Positions 23,062 to 32,827 of a DNA stretch of 55,160 nucleotides are shown here, piece by piece. A program made the translations under genes and the position numbers. Position 1 is the first letter of the stretch, and every line of letters starts with the position of its first letter. Under the pieces are notes generated by a model that did not search any database, was not told the origin of the DNA, and saw only the letters and a program-made list of their open reading frames with translations. This DNA is from Fomitopsis serialis (lineage: Eukaryota; Basidiomycota; Agaricomycetes; Polyporales; Fomitopsidaceae), in NCBI RefSeq assembly GCF_022376445.1, contig NW_025955224.1, positions 1 to 55,160 on the forward strand. Reading direction: 5' to 3'.

Positions 23062-24612
23062 TCAGACTACGGCACTTGAAACAAACTTCTCAGGATTCCC
23101 TTTGAACAGTCTCAGATCGGCAGGACTGGCTGTGCGTTCCGATATCGTTCGGATCGCATGCTCGGGAGGGGAGTTCAGTGCGTCGAGTTCGACAGCATGA
23201 GTCTGATGACGGAGGGTCTTAGGCAGGCTGCCCCAGAATGGCCATGAGCTCGTCGGGCTGCTGTCATTGGTCGCGCCCGAGGGTGCGGTCGCGAGAGTGG
23301 TTGTTGTGTCATCGATGTAGGACTTATGCGAGTGCACAAGGATAACGATGACCACTGGGTATATGCCCTGGGAAGAAAGGATAAATGTAAGCGACCAAGG
23401 TTCGTGGAGCGCGTCACGGACCAGGATGTGGCTCGTCATGTAAGTCCATATCTCACTCGCAAATGCCAGTTGGGGCGTGGAAGCCTCCAGTTGAGCGACA
23501 TCACCACTATCTGTCACAACAGCTTCCAGCTGTTTAAATGGCTGCGTGAAGTTCACGTCAAATTGAGACCTATAGACTACGCACCAAGAATAGGAAATAG
23601 AGGAGCCCGGATTCGACGAGAATGATCGTTATCCGCTCGGCGCGAGTCTTCTTGCTCGACATCCGGTGGACCTGTGCGCCAATGGTAAGACGGTACTCCC
23701 TGCGTAGGCAGCATTGAGTAAACATCAATAAGCGATGTATCGAACACCACACCATGTCTTGTAGCCAATCATCAAAGTGGACACGGCAGTTGTCGCCAGT
23801 GTAGTTACGTAGGATGACAGCTGCACATGGTTACAGAACGGCGGGTTCGTGAAGTCGCCCGCGGACGCGCCGGGGTCTTGGACCACTCGTGCCACGCAGA
23901 ACGAGATCAGTCCCGACGTCACTATATCAATAGGTCAAGTATGCCCCGGGCGATGAGGAGAAGAATGAAGTACCCAAAGAGCCAATCAAGAACAAGATGG
24001 GCACGACGAGCACCCATCGCTCTCGAGTATATCGCCAAAATACCCACGTGCGCCATATGATGATGACATCCCCCAGGTTCGACTTCATTTCCTTACTGAA
24101 ATCAATGCCATGTACTCGGAGTTGGATGACACGCACCATATATGCATAGAGCGCTCCTTGAACGGGCCAAGGCAGGTTGTCAGTCAGCTCGTATCTGTCC
24201 GCCAGTGACTCCGACGACGTCGATGTCAGGGTGAGCGTGATCTCGCGAATGGCATTATTCACGTCGATCATGGATATTGCGGTGTCCATTAAGAACATTG
24301 ACACAATTATAATAAATATCCAGATGGACGCCCTGGACCGTCGCTTCGGGCTCCTGCACACAGAAAGTAAGTTTCTTCACGCAGCTCAGATGTCTGGATG
24401 GCGACCCACAAAAGAATGATCCCAGCTTTGAAAGTGAGAACAAGGTAAATAGCTGCGCACTCAGATTAAATCACGTTAATTCAATTTATGATCATAACGT
24501 GTTACGACTCACTCCACATAATGGCCTCGACGACGAGAGCCACGATACTCTGCACTGTGTCATGGCCGATTTGCTGGAGGGTCTCTACGTCAGCTTCTGA
24601 AAGGGATGTCAT
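23062..24612 (-). CDS. Multi-pass (7-TM-like) membrane protein, tandem paralogue B
   Basis: Close tandem paralogue of the gene at 20939-22510. The start MTSLSEADVETLQQIGHDTVQSIVALVVEAIMW is at 24610-24612. The middle is better preserved than in A: NLGDVIIIWRTWVFWRYTRERWVLVVPILFLIGSLG, then TSGLISFCVARVVQDPG, FTNPPFCNHVQLSSYVTTLATTAVSTLMIGYKTW, EYRLTIGAQVHRMSSKKTRAERITIILVESGLLYFLF, LEAVVTDSGDVAQLEASTPQLAFASEIWTYMTSHILV, GIYPVVIVILVHSHKSYIDDTTTT, and a hydrophilic tail with stop at 23062-23064. The GD(x)III(W)R(T)W(V)FW block resembles a block in the 49.6-52.6 kb genes (GDAMV..YRSYLVW), so the families may be distantly related. Confidence 0.68.
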
Positions 24613-25290
24613 GAGGACAATGGGGTGGGGTGCCTGCGTTTCGTCCGCGACGTATCGCCATTTATACAGTATCTACGCATTTGCTATGGAGCAGAGTTTA
24701 GATGGAGGATGAACAATCAAAATGTCTCCCATGACGCCGCGATGCAATGCAACAGCGCTCAGCGCTCAGCTGTTGGACCACCGTCAAAAGTTTCTGGGTC
24801 CATCTGCTTCATCGTCGTGTTAGACCGCCCACACGTACCACAGACGACAGGGAGACAGGGAGCAATCGGTGCGCCTCACCAGTTAAGACGTCAACAATCA
24901 CTTGCGCTGGCATTCAAACCAGATAGGATTTGCTGTGCGGCGTGCGCAGAACTGCTACCATCTGCTACCATATAAAGCGGGTGGGTCGGCGATGTCGATG
25001 AGCATGTGTCAACCAAGGACGAGGATTCTTGACCTGTTATGGAATATCGTATTCATACACCCACAATTGACTTGGAGTCAATATGTCGTGAATCCGTTCA
25101 CGAAGTGGAAGCTAGAGAGCGCCTAGTGAGCTTCCCTGGGGCACTGGCTCGTACAACGCTTTCGATCTTGTCCGTCGTGTCGACCACACGAAGACACAAA
25201 CTACCGAAATACCTAGGCCCAGAACGATCCCAAGCGCAAGATAGCTCAAGGATCTGCTACAGCCGCATTCAGTATCATACCTGCATCAGG
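24613..25290. other. Intergenic region, no gene recognised
   Basis: About 680 bp between the start of paralogue B and the stop of the second nucleoside permease. Short plus frames lack motifs. I see nothing else I can support. Confidence 0.4.
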
Positions 25291-26544
25291 TTACAGAGAA
25301 GCATACCTAGCATGTGTACATGCATCTGATGATAGTGCAGGATCCACTGCGGCGCCTGGCGGTGCGAGGGCTCCTTTACCCTTGAATATGCTCCCAGGCC
25401 CGAAAGGCGGGTCCCCGCCGAGCGAGCCCCACACATCGCCGATGTAATTTTGCGGCCGCACGCCCGCCGCGAAGGTCGCATCCCACTCGGCGACGATGCC
25501 CTGTACGACCCTAACACCCGCAAGGTACAGGTTGCGCAAGGCGGGCTCGTAGCCGCCCTGAGCGTAGAACAGGTTGTCCGCAACGCTGATACCAGAGCCC
25601 GGGCGGTCGAAGTCGGAGCCCGTGCGCATGTGCAGCACGCGGCCGAAGTCGACGCGACGCAGAACGTGCCCGCGCAGCAGCGCCTCGAGCACCCCGCTGT
25701 CCTCCTGCTGCGTCGTGCAGTACGTTGCCGAGCCGTTCGTGGCCAGCGTCGTGAAGTGCGCGAACGCGTCGCCGAGCAGCGCACCACTCCACCAGTTATC
25801 CGACGTCGCGGTGTCGCAGCCCACGACGGCCGGCGGCGCCAGGGCAGGTGCGAACTCGGGCACATTGGCGTACTGCTGCCGGTAGGCCTGCGCGACAGGC
25901 GAGTCTGTAAATGTCGCGGCTCGTGCGAAGGTCATGGCGCGCTGGCGCAGGGCGTCGTTGAGCTGGAACACCTCGGTGCCGTAAAGATATCGCGGGTACG
26001 AGTCGATGGTCGTGCTGCCCTGAGGGATGTACCCGCTCGAGAAGTCGTCGGGTTTCTCGCGGGCGTCGATCTCGTATTGCAGCGCCACCTGAACGGCGAA
26101 CTGAGCAAAGGCAACAGATCCGATGGTTGTGACCTTGGGGTTGATGCCTCCGTCTCCGGCGAGCAGGAAGTACGTCTGGGTCAGATTGAACAGCGGCGAT
26201 ACGACAAGGGAGAATGTGCTTATGGCAGCATTGATTTCCCCTTCGCCTGCAACTAGCTGACATATCGAACCGTCCTTCGTGCAGTGGACGTCGGGGAACT
26301 TCATGGACACGCCTGGGACTGTGATGTTTTGTTCAAGGAGGTTGAACTCGGGATTATCAAGCCATGCATTTCCTTCGTCGCCATACTATGCCGAAGGCGT
26401 TGAAGTGAGCAAGTAGCCGAACTGGAAGTGGCGTGCACGACTTACGAAGGCGACGATGAGGACCTTAGGTGATATCACTGCTTGCGCGACCGCTGCAGCT
26501 ATCAGAGGCCACAAGTAGCGGAGGACGTATGGTGAAGCCTGCAT
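25291..26544 (-). CDS. Purine nucleoside permease (NUP family), paralogue 2
   Basis: Same family and gene structure as 13838-15041. Exon 1 is 26446-26544: hydrophobic leader then AVISPKVLIVAF. The intron is GTAAGT..CATAG and exon 2 is 25291-26385. Conserved blocks: AWLDNPEFNLLEQNITVPG, DVHCTKDGSICQLVAGEGEINA, TYFLLAGDGGINPKVTTIGSVAFA, QVALQYEIDAREKP, YGTEVFQLND, GCDTATSDNWWSGALLGDA, YCTTQQEDSGVLEAL, HMRTGSDFDRPGSG and QGIVAEWDATFAAG. The C-terminus after KGKGALAPPG differs from copy 1 and is longer. Both frames are intact, so both genes look functional. High GC at third positions is shared with copy 1. Confidence 0.9.
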
Positions 26545-27591
26545 CCTAGGTAAGTCAAAGTGAACAAGGCCGCTGTCCAGTGTGTCGCTAGTGCTTGTCT
26601 CCGTAGCTGACCAAAAAGAGATACTTGCGTGTCGCTAGCACAGCTAGCGGGTGGCAGCACGACGCCGCCGATGTCCTGAATAGGCTCTGCGCTATGTAGT
26701 TAGAGTTTACAACCTTCTTTTCCCAGCCCCTCCGCCCAACCTCCGCCTGGTTTATGATGGGCGCGCTGTCAGATCTGTACCACACGTTCGACCTCGGCGT
26801 CGTGCATGATGAGTCCTAGTACTTCTTCATGAACGTTGTCGTCTCCGAATAGAGCGTCGTGCAGCAGTTCTCCCGTCACAATCTCGACCTCGACGTCCGA
26901 TGGGAGGCAATTAATGTGGAGGGAACCAGTGCGCGCGGAAGAATGTGGCAAGCTTGCAAGCTACATAGCGCCGCGGCTTGGACGGACTTCAATCGAAACT
27001 CGAACCAATCCGGACCGGCCGCCGAAACCGTCGAGGAGGCCTCGGCGCTGTCTTCCGCTGGTCTTCCGTGCTATGATGAATGAACCCTGCTGGAAGTATT
27101 TCTTTGGGTGTTCATAGACGTCCTGAGCAGCGCGTTTCATTGTGTGATTCATTGGTAGAGAATGGCCGAAATGCGCCGCGTCTGTAGGGTGCTACTAGTA
27201 TCCTGAACATAAGTCGACGGACGCGACATTTAACTTGTACTGCATCTGAGAGCTTGGGTCGCGAATAATATATTGACTATCGGTGACCAGTGACCATCCA
27301 TCGAATCGCGTTCGACTTCAGCATGAAGGAGAGGCTCAGTCCCAATCGCGACGTCGGCCACGAGCGCAGACTCATCTGAGTCCCACAGGTTTGCTCCGAT
27401 TCATATGCTATGCATTCTCACATGCACAATATTAATGGACATTCCAGTCATCATAGCTGCATAAAGAACAGTCTCGAATTAACATCGCATAACGAAGCAT
27501 TTACCATAGCTGAGGACAACGGGCCTTTTGGATGCATACTACACATCGAGAGCTTCGGAGTTCATGTGCGCCCCCGTAGAAGGGCGGCCGT
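26545..27591. other. Interval between permease 2 and RNase H-like 2
   Basis: About 1 kb without a confident gene. On minus, 27152-26961 and 26951-26769 read as two short frames. The second is acidic (LPSDVEVEIVTGELLHDALF..NVHEEVLGLIMHDAEVE) and looks protein-like. Together they may be a decayed gene of about 125 codons with a frame change near 26955, but no family is recognised. Confidence 0.35.
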
Positions 27592-28419
27592 TTAGAAGGC
27601 ATGGTTCGGGCTGCGAAGGGGCGAAGCGACGGGGGCCCGCTTAGCAGCGTCCTTGGCTAGACGGTCGGCGATGGCGTTGTACTGGCGGGGAACGTGCCAG
27701 AAGCCGATGCGGACGTCGCGCTGGCGTTCCAAAGCAGCGATCTCTTGGTCAAGCCGCAGGAAGAGGTCGAGGTTGGCGGGGACGCGCCCGTCGTACGTGC
27801 GCATCCCGTTAAGCTGCGGTGGACACGCATACAACGTGAGTATGGTACAGCACAAGGGGGTCAGCGAGGAAACCCGCACCTTCCATTTGTTCGGCAGCCA
27901 GTCCGTCATGCCATCGACCACATACTTGGAATCCGTCGTAATGACCCAGTTCCTGTACGAGACGGTGGGCTTGTCGCCCGGCTTTCCGTGGCGATTGTAG
28001 AGACGGCTGTGGGCGTCTTCGGGACCGTCGACGGCGTTGAGCAGGCGCAGTCCTTCGATGGCAGCCAGGAGCTCCGCGCGCTGACTGGACCTCTTTGCGT
28101 TCGGATCGACGATGTCATCGACGGGTACGGTCCACTGCAGCTCAGCATCCTGTCCGATGGCGACGCCGAGGCCGGAGGTCGCGGCGGTCTGCCCGTTGGA
28201 GAGGCATGCGCCGTCCGTGAACACCAGCTGGTAGTGGTGGCAGGCCCGGGGTCTCCCGTGGTTACGGTGTTGACAGCAGAGAGCGACGAAGCGAGAGCAA
28301 TCGGGGCAGGTCATGATCAACTCCTCCGTGCTGTAATAGTCACTGAGGGACTCGCAAAGGTGGAATTGTCTGTCGAAGACGTGCTGGCTGCCAGCCTTGG
28401 GGTCGTGAGCGGAGGCCAT
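27592..28419 (-). CDS. RNase H-like protein, paralogue 2
   Basis: Paralogue of 12752-13553. Exon 1 is 27880-28419, exon 2 is 27592-27813, and the 66-bp intron is GTGCGG..CCGCAG. The intron happens to be free of stops and in frame, so retention would add 22 residues. The predicted spliced product is 253 residues. DEDD residues: Asp in FTDGACLSNG, Glu in SSQRAELLAAI, Asp in TTDSKYVVDGM, Asp in NAIADRLAKDA. N-terminal Cys/His cluster: HLCE..CPDCSRFVALCCQHR..CHHY. The frame stays open upstream to 28542, but MASAHDP at 28417-28419 matches the start of paralogue 1 and is preferred. Probably nucleic-acid binding and hydrolysing; its biological role is unknown. Confidence 0.87.
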   Translation of the reverse strand: MASAHDPKAGSQHVFDRQFHLCESLSDYYSTEELIMTCPDCSRFVALCCQHRNHGRPRACHHYQLVFTDGACLSNGQTAATSGLGVAIGQDAELQWTVPVDDIVDPNAKRSSQRAELLAAIEGLRLLNAVDGPEDAHSRLYNRHGKPGDKPTVSYRNWVITTDSKYVVDGMTDWLPNKWKVRVSSLTPLCCTILTLYACPPQLNGMRTYDGRVPANLDLFLRLDQEIAALERQRDVRIGFWHVPRQYNAIADRLAKDAAKRAPVASPLRSPNHAF

Positions 28420-29419
28420 GATGGGCGGAGGCGGGTGCGTTGGAGAAGGAAGGGGGTTGATGTGAAGCAGGAAGAGCCCGATGTGCTCGCCGTGAAATAA
28501 TTTAAGGCAGACACCTCGCCGCTCGCTGTGGCACCGAATCACAATGCAACAAGCGCCGGCGAGCAGCCTTCATATGACAGTCGCGTCATGTGCACGTGAG
28601 CGCGATTCTCAATGATTGGCGAAGCGCACAACTGTAACCTGCACGTTGAGAGGCAGTGTTTGCTCTGAGGAGGTCCTTGCTGGCCCGATAGCACCTCTGC
28701 GATACGACGTGCTTGGGATGTCGATGAAGCAATGAGAGGCAGTAAGAATGTTCAAAATTTTCGGTGCAAACTTCTCGATCCGCTTCCAGACAGGGGTACT
28801 TACACTACCAGTGGCCCATCTGGCAACCGTGCTGACCATGGTGGCCGTGTTTCAGCACTGTAGGAGCCATCGACAAGAAGCCCTACCCCTTGGCGGACGG
28901 GGAGGAAACTGAATAGCACGCTGGCTGACTGACTTGTGCAGTCTTGATTCCGAACGGAACTGATGCCCCGCGGACAACTGTAGGCCTGACGGGGTAAGGA
29001 GTGTAGGGAGTCAGTTCGTGTTTACCTTGAAGTCGATAAAAGGCGCACTCACATAGACGCGACGCGTACAAAAGCAATAGCCGCAACAGAATACCACCAC
29101 CTGTATATTGAGCATTATCAAACGTCCGCCAGAGGCAGCGCAGAGTCCGTCCGTTGGCCGAGACTTCTATTCTTTAGCGTTATATACCGTACAGGAGGTA
29201 TGGGCGTAACTAATGCGACTATGAACTAGGATGCGACGAAATGAGGGGGATGCAGTATCAGTAAAACAATGATAGAATGCGTGCGACGTACGAAATCATG
29301 GCAGGTGCAGTGTGCATGTTCATGGGTATAGCTCCATAAGTACAATAAAGGCATACGGTATGGGTTCGTGATGGCGTTCAACGCCAGCGATAGCAGCGCG
29401 AGTCGCGAATGGGCACGGA
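28420..29419. other. Intergenic region, no gene recognised
   Basis: About 1 kb between the RNase H-like start and the 3' end of the coiled-coil gene. A minus frame of 76 codons (28609-28839) and another of 67 (28883-29086) show no motif. A string of plausible splice sites is present on minus, but no recognisable exon. Confidence 0.35.
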
Positions 29420-31418
29420 TCATTGGGAAGGCGTCACGGTGATGGGAGGCACTGTCGAGGAGTCGCCGTCTTCGGAGATGAGCAGTGACGCCTCCACCTC
29501 GTCTTCGCCGTCCTGCCTTGTCTCGGCGCCGTACCGCATGGCGTTGAGTAGCGCGAAAGCACCGTCCCCGCTCATCTCCATCTGAGTAGACTCCTCGTCA
29601 TCCCGGTCCTCCGTGAGAGACGTGTCCGGGTCAATATCATCCAGCGTCTCGTCACCACGCCACGAGCGGACCTCCTCCGCTGTGAGAACTTTCGCGACTC
29701 CCCACGACTTCTCGACGAAGTCCTCTGGTTTCGTCTGCAATGCTCGCTGGCAGGTCTCAAGCATGGTCTCTAGCATGACCTTGACTCGACGATACGGCTC
29801 GTCGTCCTTGCCCTCGATTATCTTCTGCTCTTCTTCCTCGTCCTCGTCTTCCGCCTCTTCCTCTTCTTCCTCTGCGGTATCGTCATGCGGCAATGACGAC
29901 TTCACCGCGCGATAAGCGGGAGGCGGCAGTATGAGTCGCGATTCTCGCAGCTTCCGCTTCAACTCTCGGATCTCCTTAGCTTGCTTATGCTTCGCTGCTT
30001 CCAGCGACGCGTTGATTGTGAGCAGGGACTTGTTGGTGATCTCCAAATCGGCTATCTATATGTAGACGCATCACTTGTAGCATACGCCAAGCCCGTTATG
30101 CAACGAATGCTCACCTTACGAATAGACTTGGCCTCATCCTTCTTCTTCCTCTCTGGATCGTCGCGGCGTGGGGCACGCACCTCGCCGCTTCCGTCCTCCT
30201 CATCCCAGCTCTCGTCCTCACTCAGCGTTAGGGCATCCGAGTGCACGTCCAACCCATCCATGCTTGCCCTTCCGTACTTGCTATGCCATTGAGCCGAGAG
30301 TGCACAGTGGGAGCCGTGCTACGAGTCGCTTCCGTCCCGTGAGTATCGTATGAGACCGATGAACGAGACGCAGAAGACCGTGAGGAGAAAGAGATGGCCG
30401 ACATCGGAGGTGACTGTGGTGGGAGCGGTATCGCCGCGGGGTCAACCTTCGCGGTTACTGCGTAGTTGCTGTACTTCGCAACAACATCGTCGAAAGAAGC
30501 GAGTGGTTGGTACACGTGCCTATGTATTGGACTCTCTCCTCCTGGCGTGAAAGGCGGATGCGCCGATGTCAGGACTGGTGATGAGTTGATATCAGCTGGT
30601 AGCAGTGGGGCAGCCAGAGAGATCGACGGAATGGATGGCCCTCGGCTGTGAGCGGTCGGACTTGACGAGACCGGAGGTGATGTATGCGGACTGCCGCTAG
30701 CGACACTTGACACTTTGGACTTCACGCGTGTGATGCCTTTCGTTGCAGATGGAAGCGGCGACCCGTTCTCCTCTGAAGGCGATGCTAGAGCCTTCGTCGA
30801 CTGAGCCCGGAGCTCGGCATGGGTGGGCGAGACTGTCAAGGAGGCATGGGAGGATACGCTGCCTCTACGTGGGCGCACACCGAAGGCACGGGAGGAGAGA
30901 GCCGAGTCCGAAGGGACAGTGGTGAGCGACCGCTGTCGGGACTCCGGGGCCGTCGGCGAGTGCTGTGAGGCTGGACGCGCAGTAAGCCGAGCCTTGACGC
31001 TCGAGACGCTCGTAGCCGACGTGGAATGAGGGAGACCGGAGTGTGTCGGCTTGAAGGGGGAGGGCGCGCGCGCTGAGGGTGGGCTCCGCACGGGCGGGAC
31101 GGGAGACGCGACGCGGGGTGCTTGGATCTTGCGGTGTGCGACGGTCGCACTGCTGTTGACCTTGGCCTTGGGCTTGACCATTGGGTGGGGCGAAAGTGTC
31201 GGGGCATGGGGCTTGAAGGGCGAGGGAGGTCGTGCTCTATCGTAGTCCACTCTCGCGGTGACCTGCAAAGCCGTCTCAGCGCGCACAGCAAGCAGGTCAC
31301 TGGCGACTGCGAACCTTGGCTTTCGTCTGGGCCTCCATGCTACAGAACCGACATACAAAGGGTATAAGTTAGCTTGCGCAGCGATGTAGAGAGATGGGAA
31401 CAGGAGAGGCAGAGCCAA
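29420..31418 (-). CDS. Ser/Pro-rich protein with C-terminal coiled coil
   Basis: I do not recognise a named family. The N-terminal two thirds (about 31330-30260) are Ser/Pro/Thr-rich with basic patches (RPPSPFKPHAPTLSP, VKSVSS-type repeats), typical of disordered, phosphorylated proteins. Then comes an acidic DALTLSEDESWDEEDG segment, a basic DDPERKKKDEAKSIRK, an intron at about 30112-30056, and a coiled coil (EITNKSLLTINASLEAAKHKQAKEIRELKRKLRESRL). A Glu/Asp run and a conserved-looking YRRVKVMLETMLETCQRALQ helix follow, ending at 29420. The N-terminal part and the DALTLSEDES part are one base out of frame at a GGG run (30267-30269); one added G restores continuity. The start is uncertain: ATG 31418, or an ATG at 31338 in another frame. 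Confidence 0.65.
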
Positions 31419-31709
31419 CGTTCAGTGAACCGTTCAGCTGGGCCAAGCTTGTGGCGGCAACGTCCGGTACGGAGAGCAGCCGACTACCCGAAACGGCAAG
31501 TGCCCAAGGGCAGCGTTCCATATGAATTCCGCTGCGGTGAAGCCGTGGACTACTGCCTGGGCACTATGTACGGAACAGTAGCTAGACAGAGTAGTGCTGA
31601 AGTGGACCATAGCCTAATACTCAGTGCAGTGCTCGGGACGTGCATTTCAGGCAGCAGTGCGAGCGACATTACCAGTCATGCCTGAACCGAGGAGGCTGAG
31701 GAATATGGT

Positions 31710-32601
31710 TTACTGCACAAGACCCTTCTTCGTCAATACATCTTCTACTACTCTCTCTATCATAGCCCTCATACCCTCACTTCCGCCTCCAGAAAGAGCA
31801 GCATGGACACTTTTCTCTACAAACTTACCGACCATGTCAACCTCGATGTTGACCTTCGACCCGACCGCCTTCTTGCTCAGCGTGATCTTCTCTTGCGTAT
31901 GCGTGATCAGCATAACGCCAAAGGTACGCTGCCTGTCGTCGACCTGTGTGATGGTGAGGGATGTACCGTCTATCGCGATGTAGCCCTTCGGGATGATGTA
32001 GGGCAGAAGCGACGGTCGTTCGGGAGTTGGCTCCGGGAGTTGGAAGAGCAAGCGCAGGGATTCGCCATCCGGTTTCCGGTCGACAATGGTCGCCGTAGTG
32101 TCGACATGCGCCTGACCAAGTACGGAATAGGTTGAGTCGCTTCTGCACAACGGTTCGGCTACTCACCTGCACGAAATGTCCTCCGAACCGGACGTGCGCG
32201 CCCATTGCACGCTCTAAATTCACTTGGTCTCCCACCTTTCGTTCCCCTTGTGCAGGAAGTTTCAGTATCTAATGTCCACATGCGTCCAGTGCGTCGAGTA
32301 ACGACCTACCAAGGTCAGTCCTGTCAAGGGTCTCGTTCGCAAGCCAGACTTTGAACCACCCTCCCTGCGCATCTTTGTCGAATTCCGTCGCAGTCAAGCA
32401 TGCTCCGTTCACCGCAATAGAGTCCCCGACGTGGCAGTCTGTGAGGATGGGTGCAGATTGCGCGATGGTCAAGGTGCACCCGCCGGCGTCGCGCTCAATT
32501 GAGGATACGGTCCCGAGATGCTCGATCTGTGAGGCAGCGAAAATGTGGGTTCAGTAAGAAACGCGAGTTCTGTCGCGCTAGCATACCAGACCTGTGAACA
32601 T
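31710..32601 (-). CDS. RIB5: Riboflavin synthase
   Basis: Catalyses dismutation of two 6,7-dimethyl-8-ribityllumazine to riboflavin and an amino-pyrimidinedione, the last step of riboflavin synthesis (EC 2.5.1.9). Four exons splice cleanly to 237 residues: 32587-32601 (MFTGL), 32310-32526, 32167-32246 and 31710-32111. The first exon is only 15 bp. Two lumazine-binding barrels are visible: MFTGLIEHLGTV..SIAVNGACLTATEF..VNLERAMG..RFGGHFVQ, then HVDTTATI..YIAIDGTSLTITQV..VNIEVDMVGKFVEKSV. In the GHVD motif at the start of the second barrel, Gly is read as Ala (QAHVD) at the exon 3/4 junction. The ubiquitin-like/RING gene ends 227 bp upstream on the same strand. Confidence 0.95.
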
Positions 32602-32827
32602 GCTGCAATCGAAGGTGACGACGACTCGTGAGAGACGACAAGATGATGCTGAGACGAAGGTCGAATGGCGAAGCGCCGATCGCTCACAAGCGCTCGCGCG
32701 CGACATGCACAGCGCGCCGGACTGAGATGAAGCAGTTCAGCTACTAATTCCAGACTCTCGAACTCGCTAGATTGTACATGACACAGACGAACGGACGACA
32801 TAACGCGCAACAAATTGAAGGCAGAAC

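Noticed and set aside
25450..26256. 268-codon open frame on plus
   Set aside because: Antisense shadow of nucleoside permease 2; no domain.
27694..28500. 268-codon open frame on plus
   Set aside because: Antisense to RNase H-like paralogue 2; Val/Arg-rich artefact.
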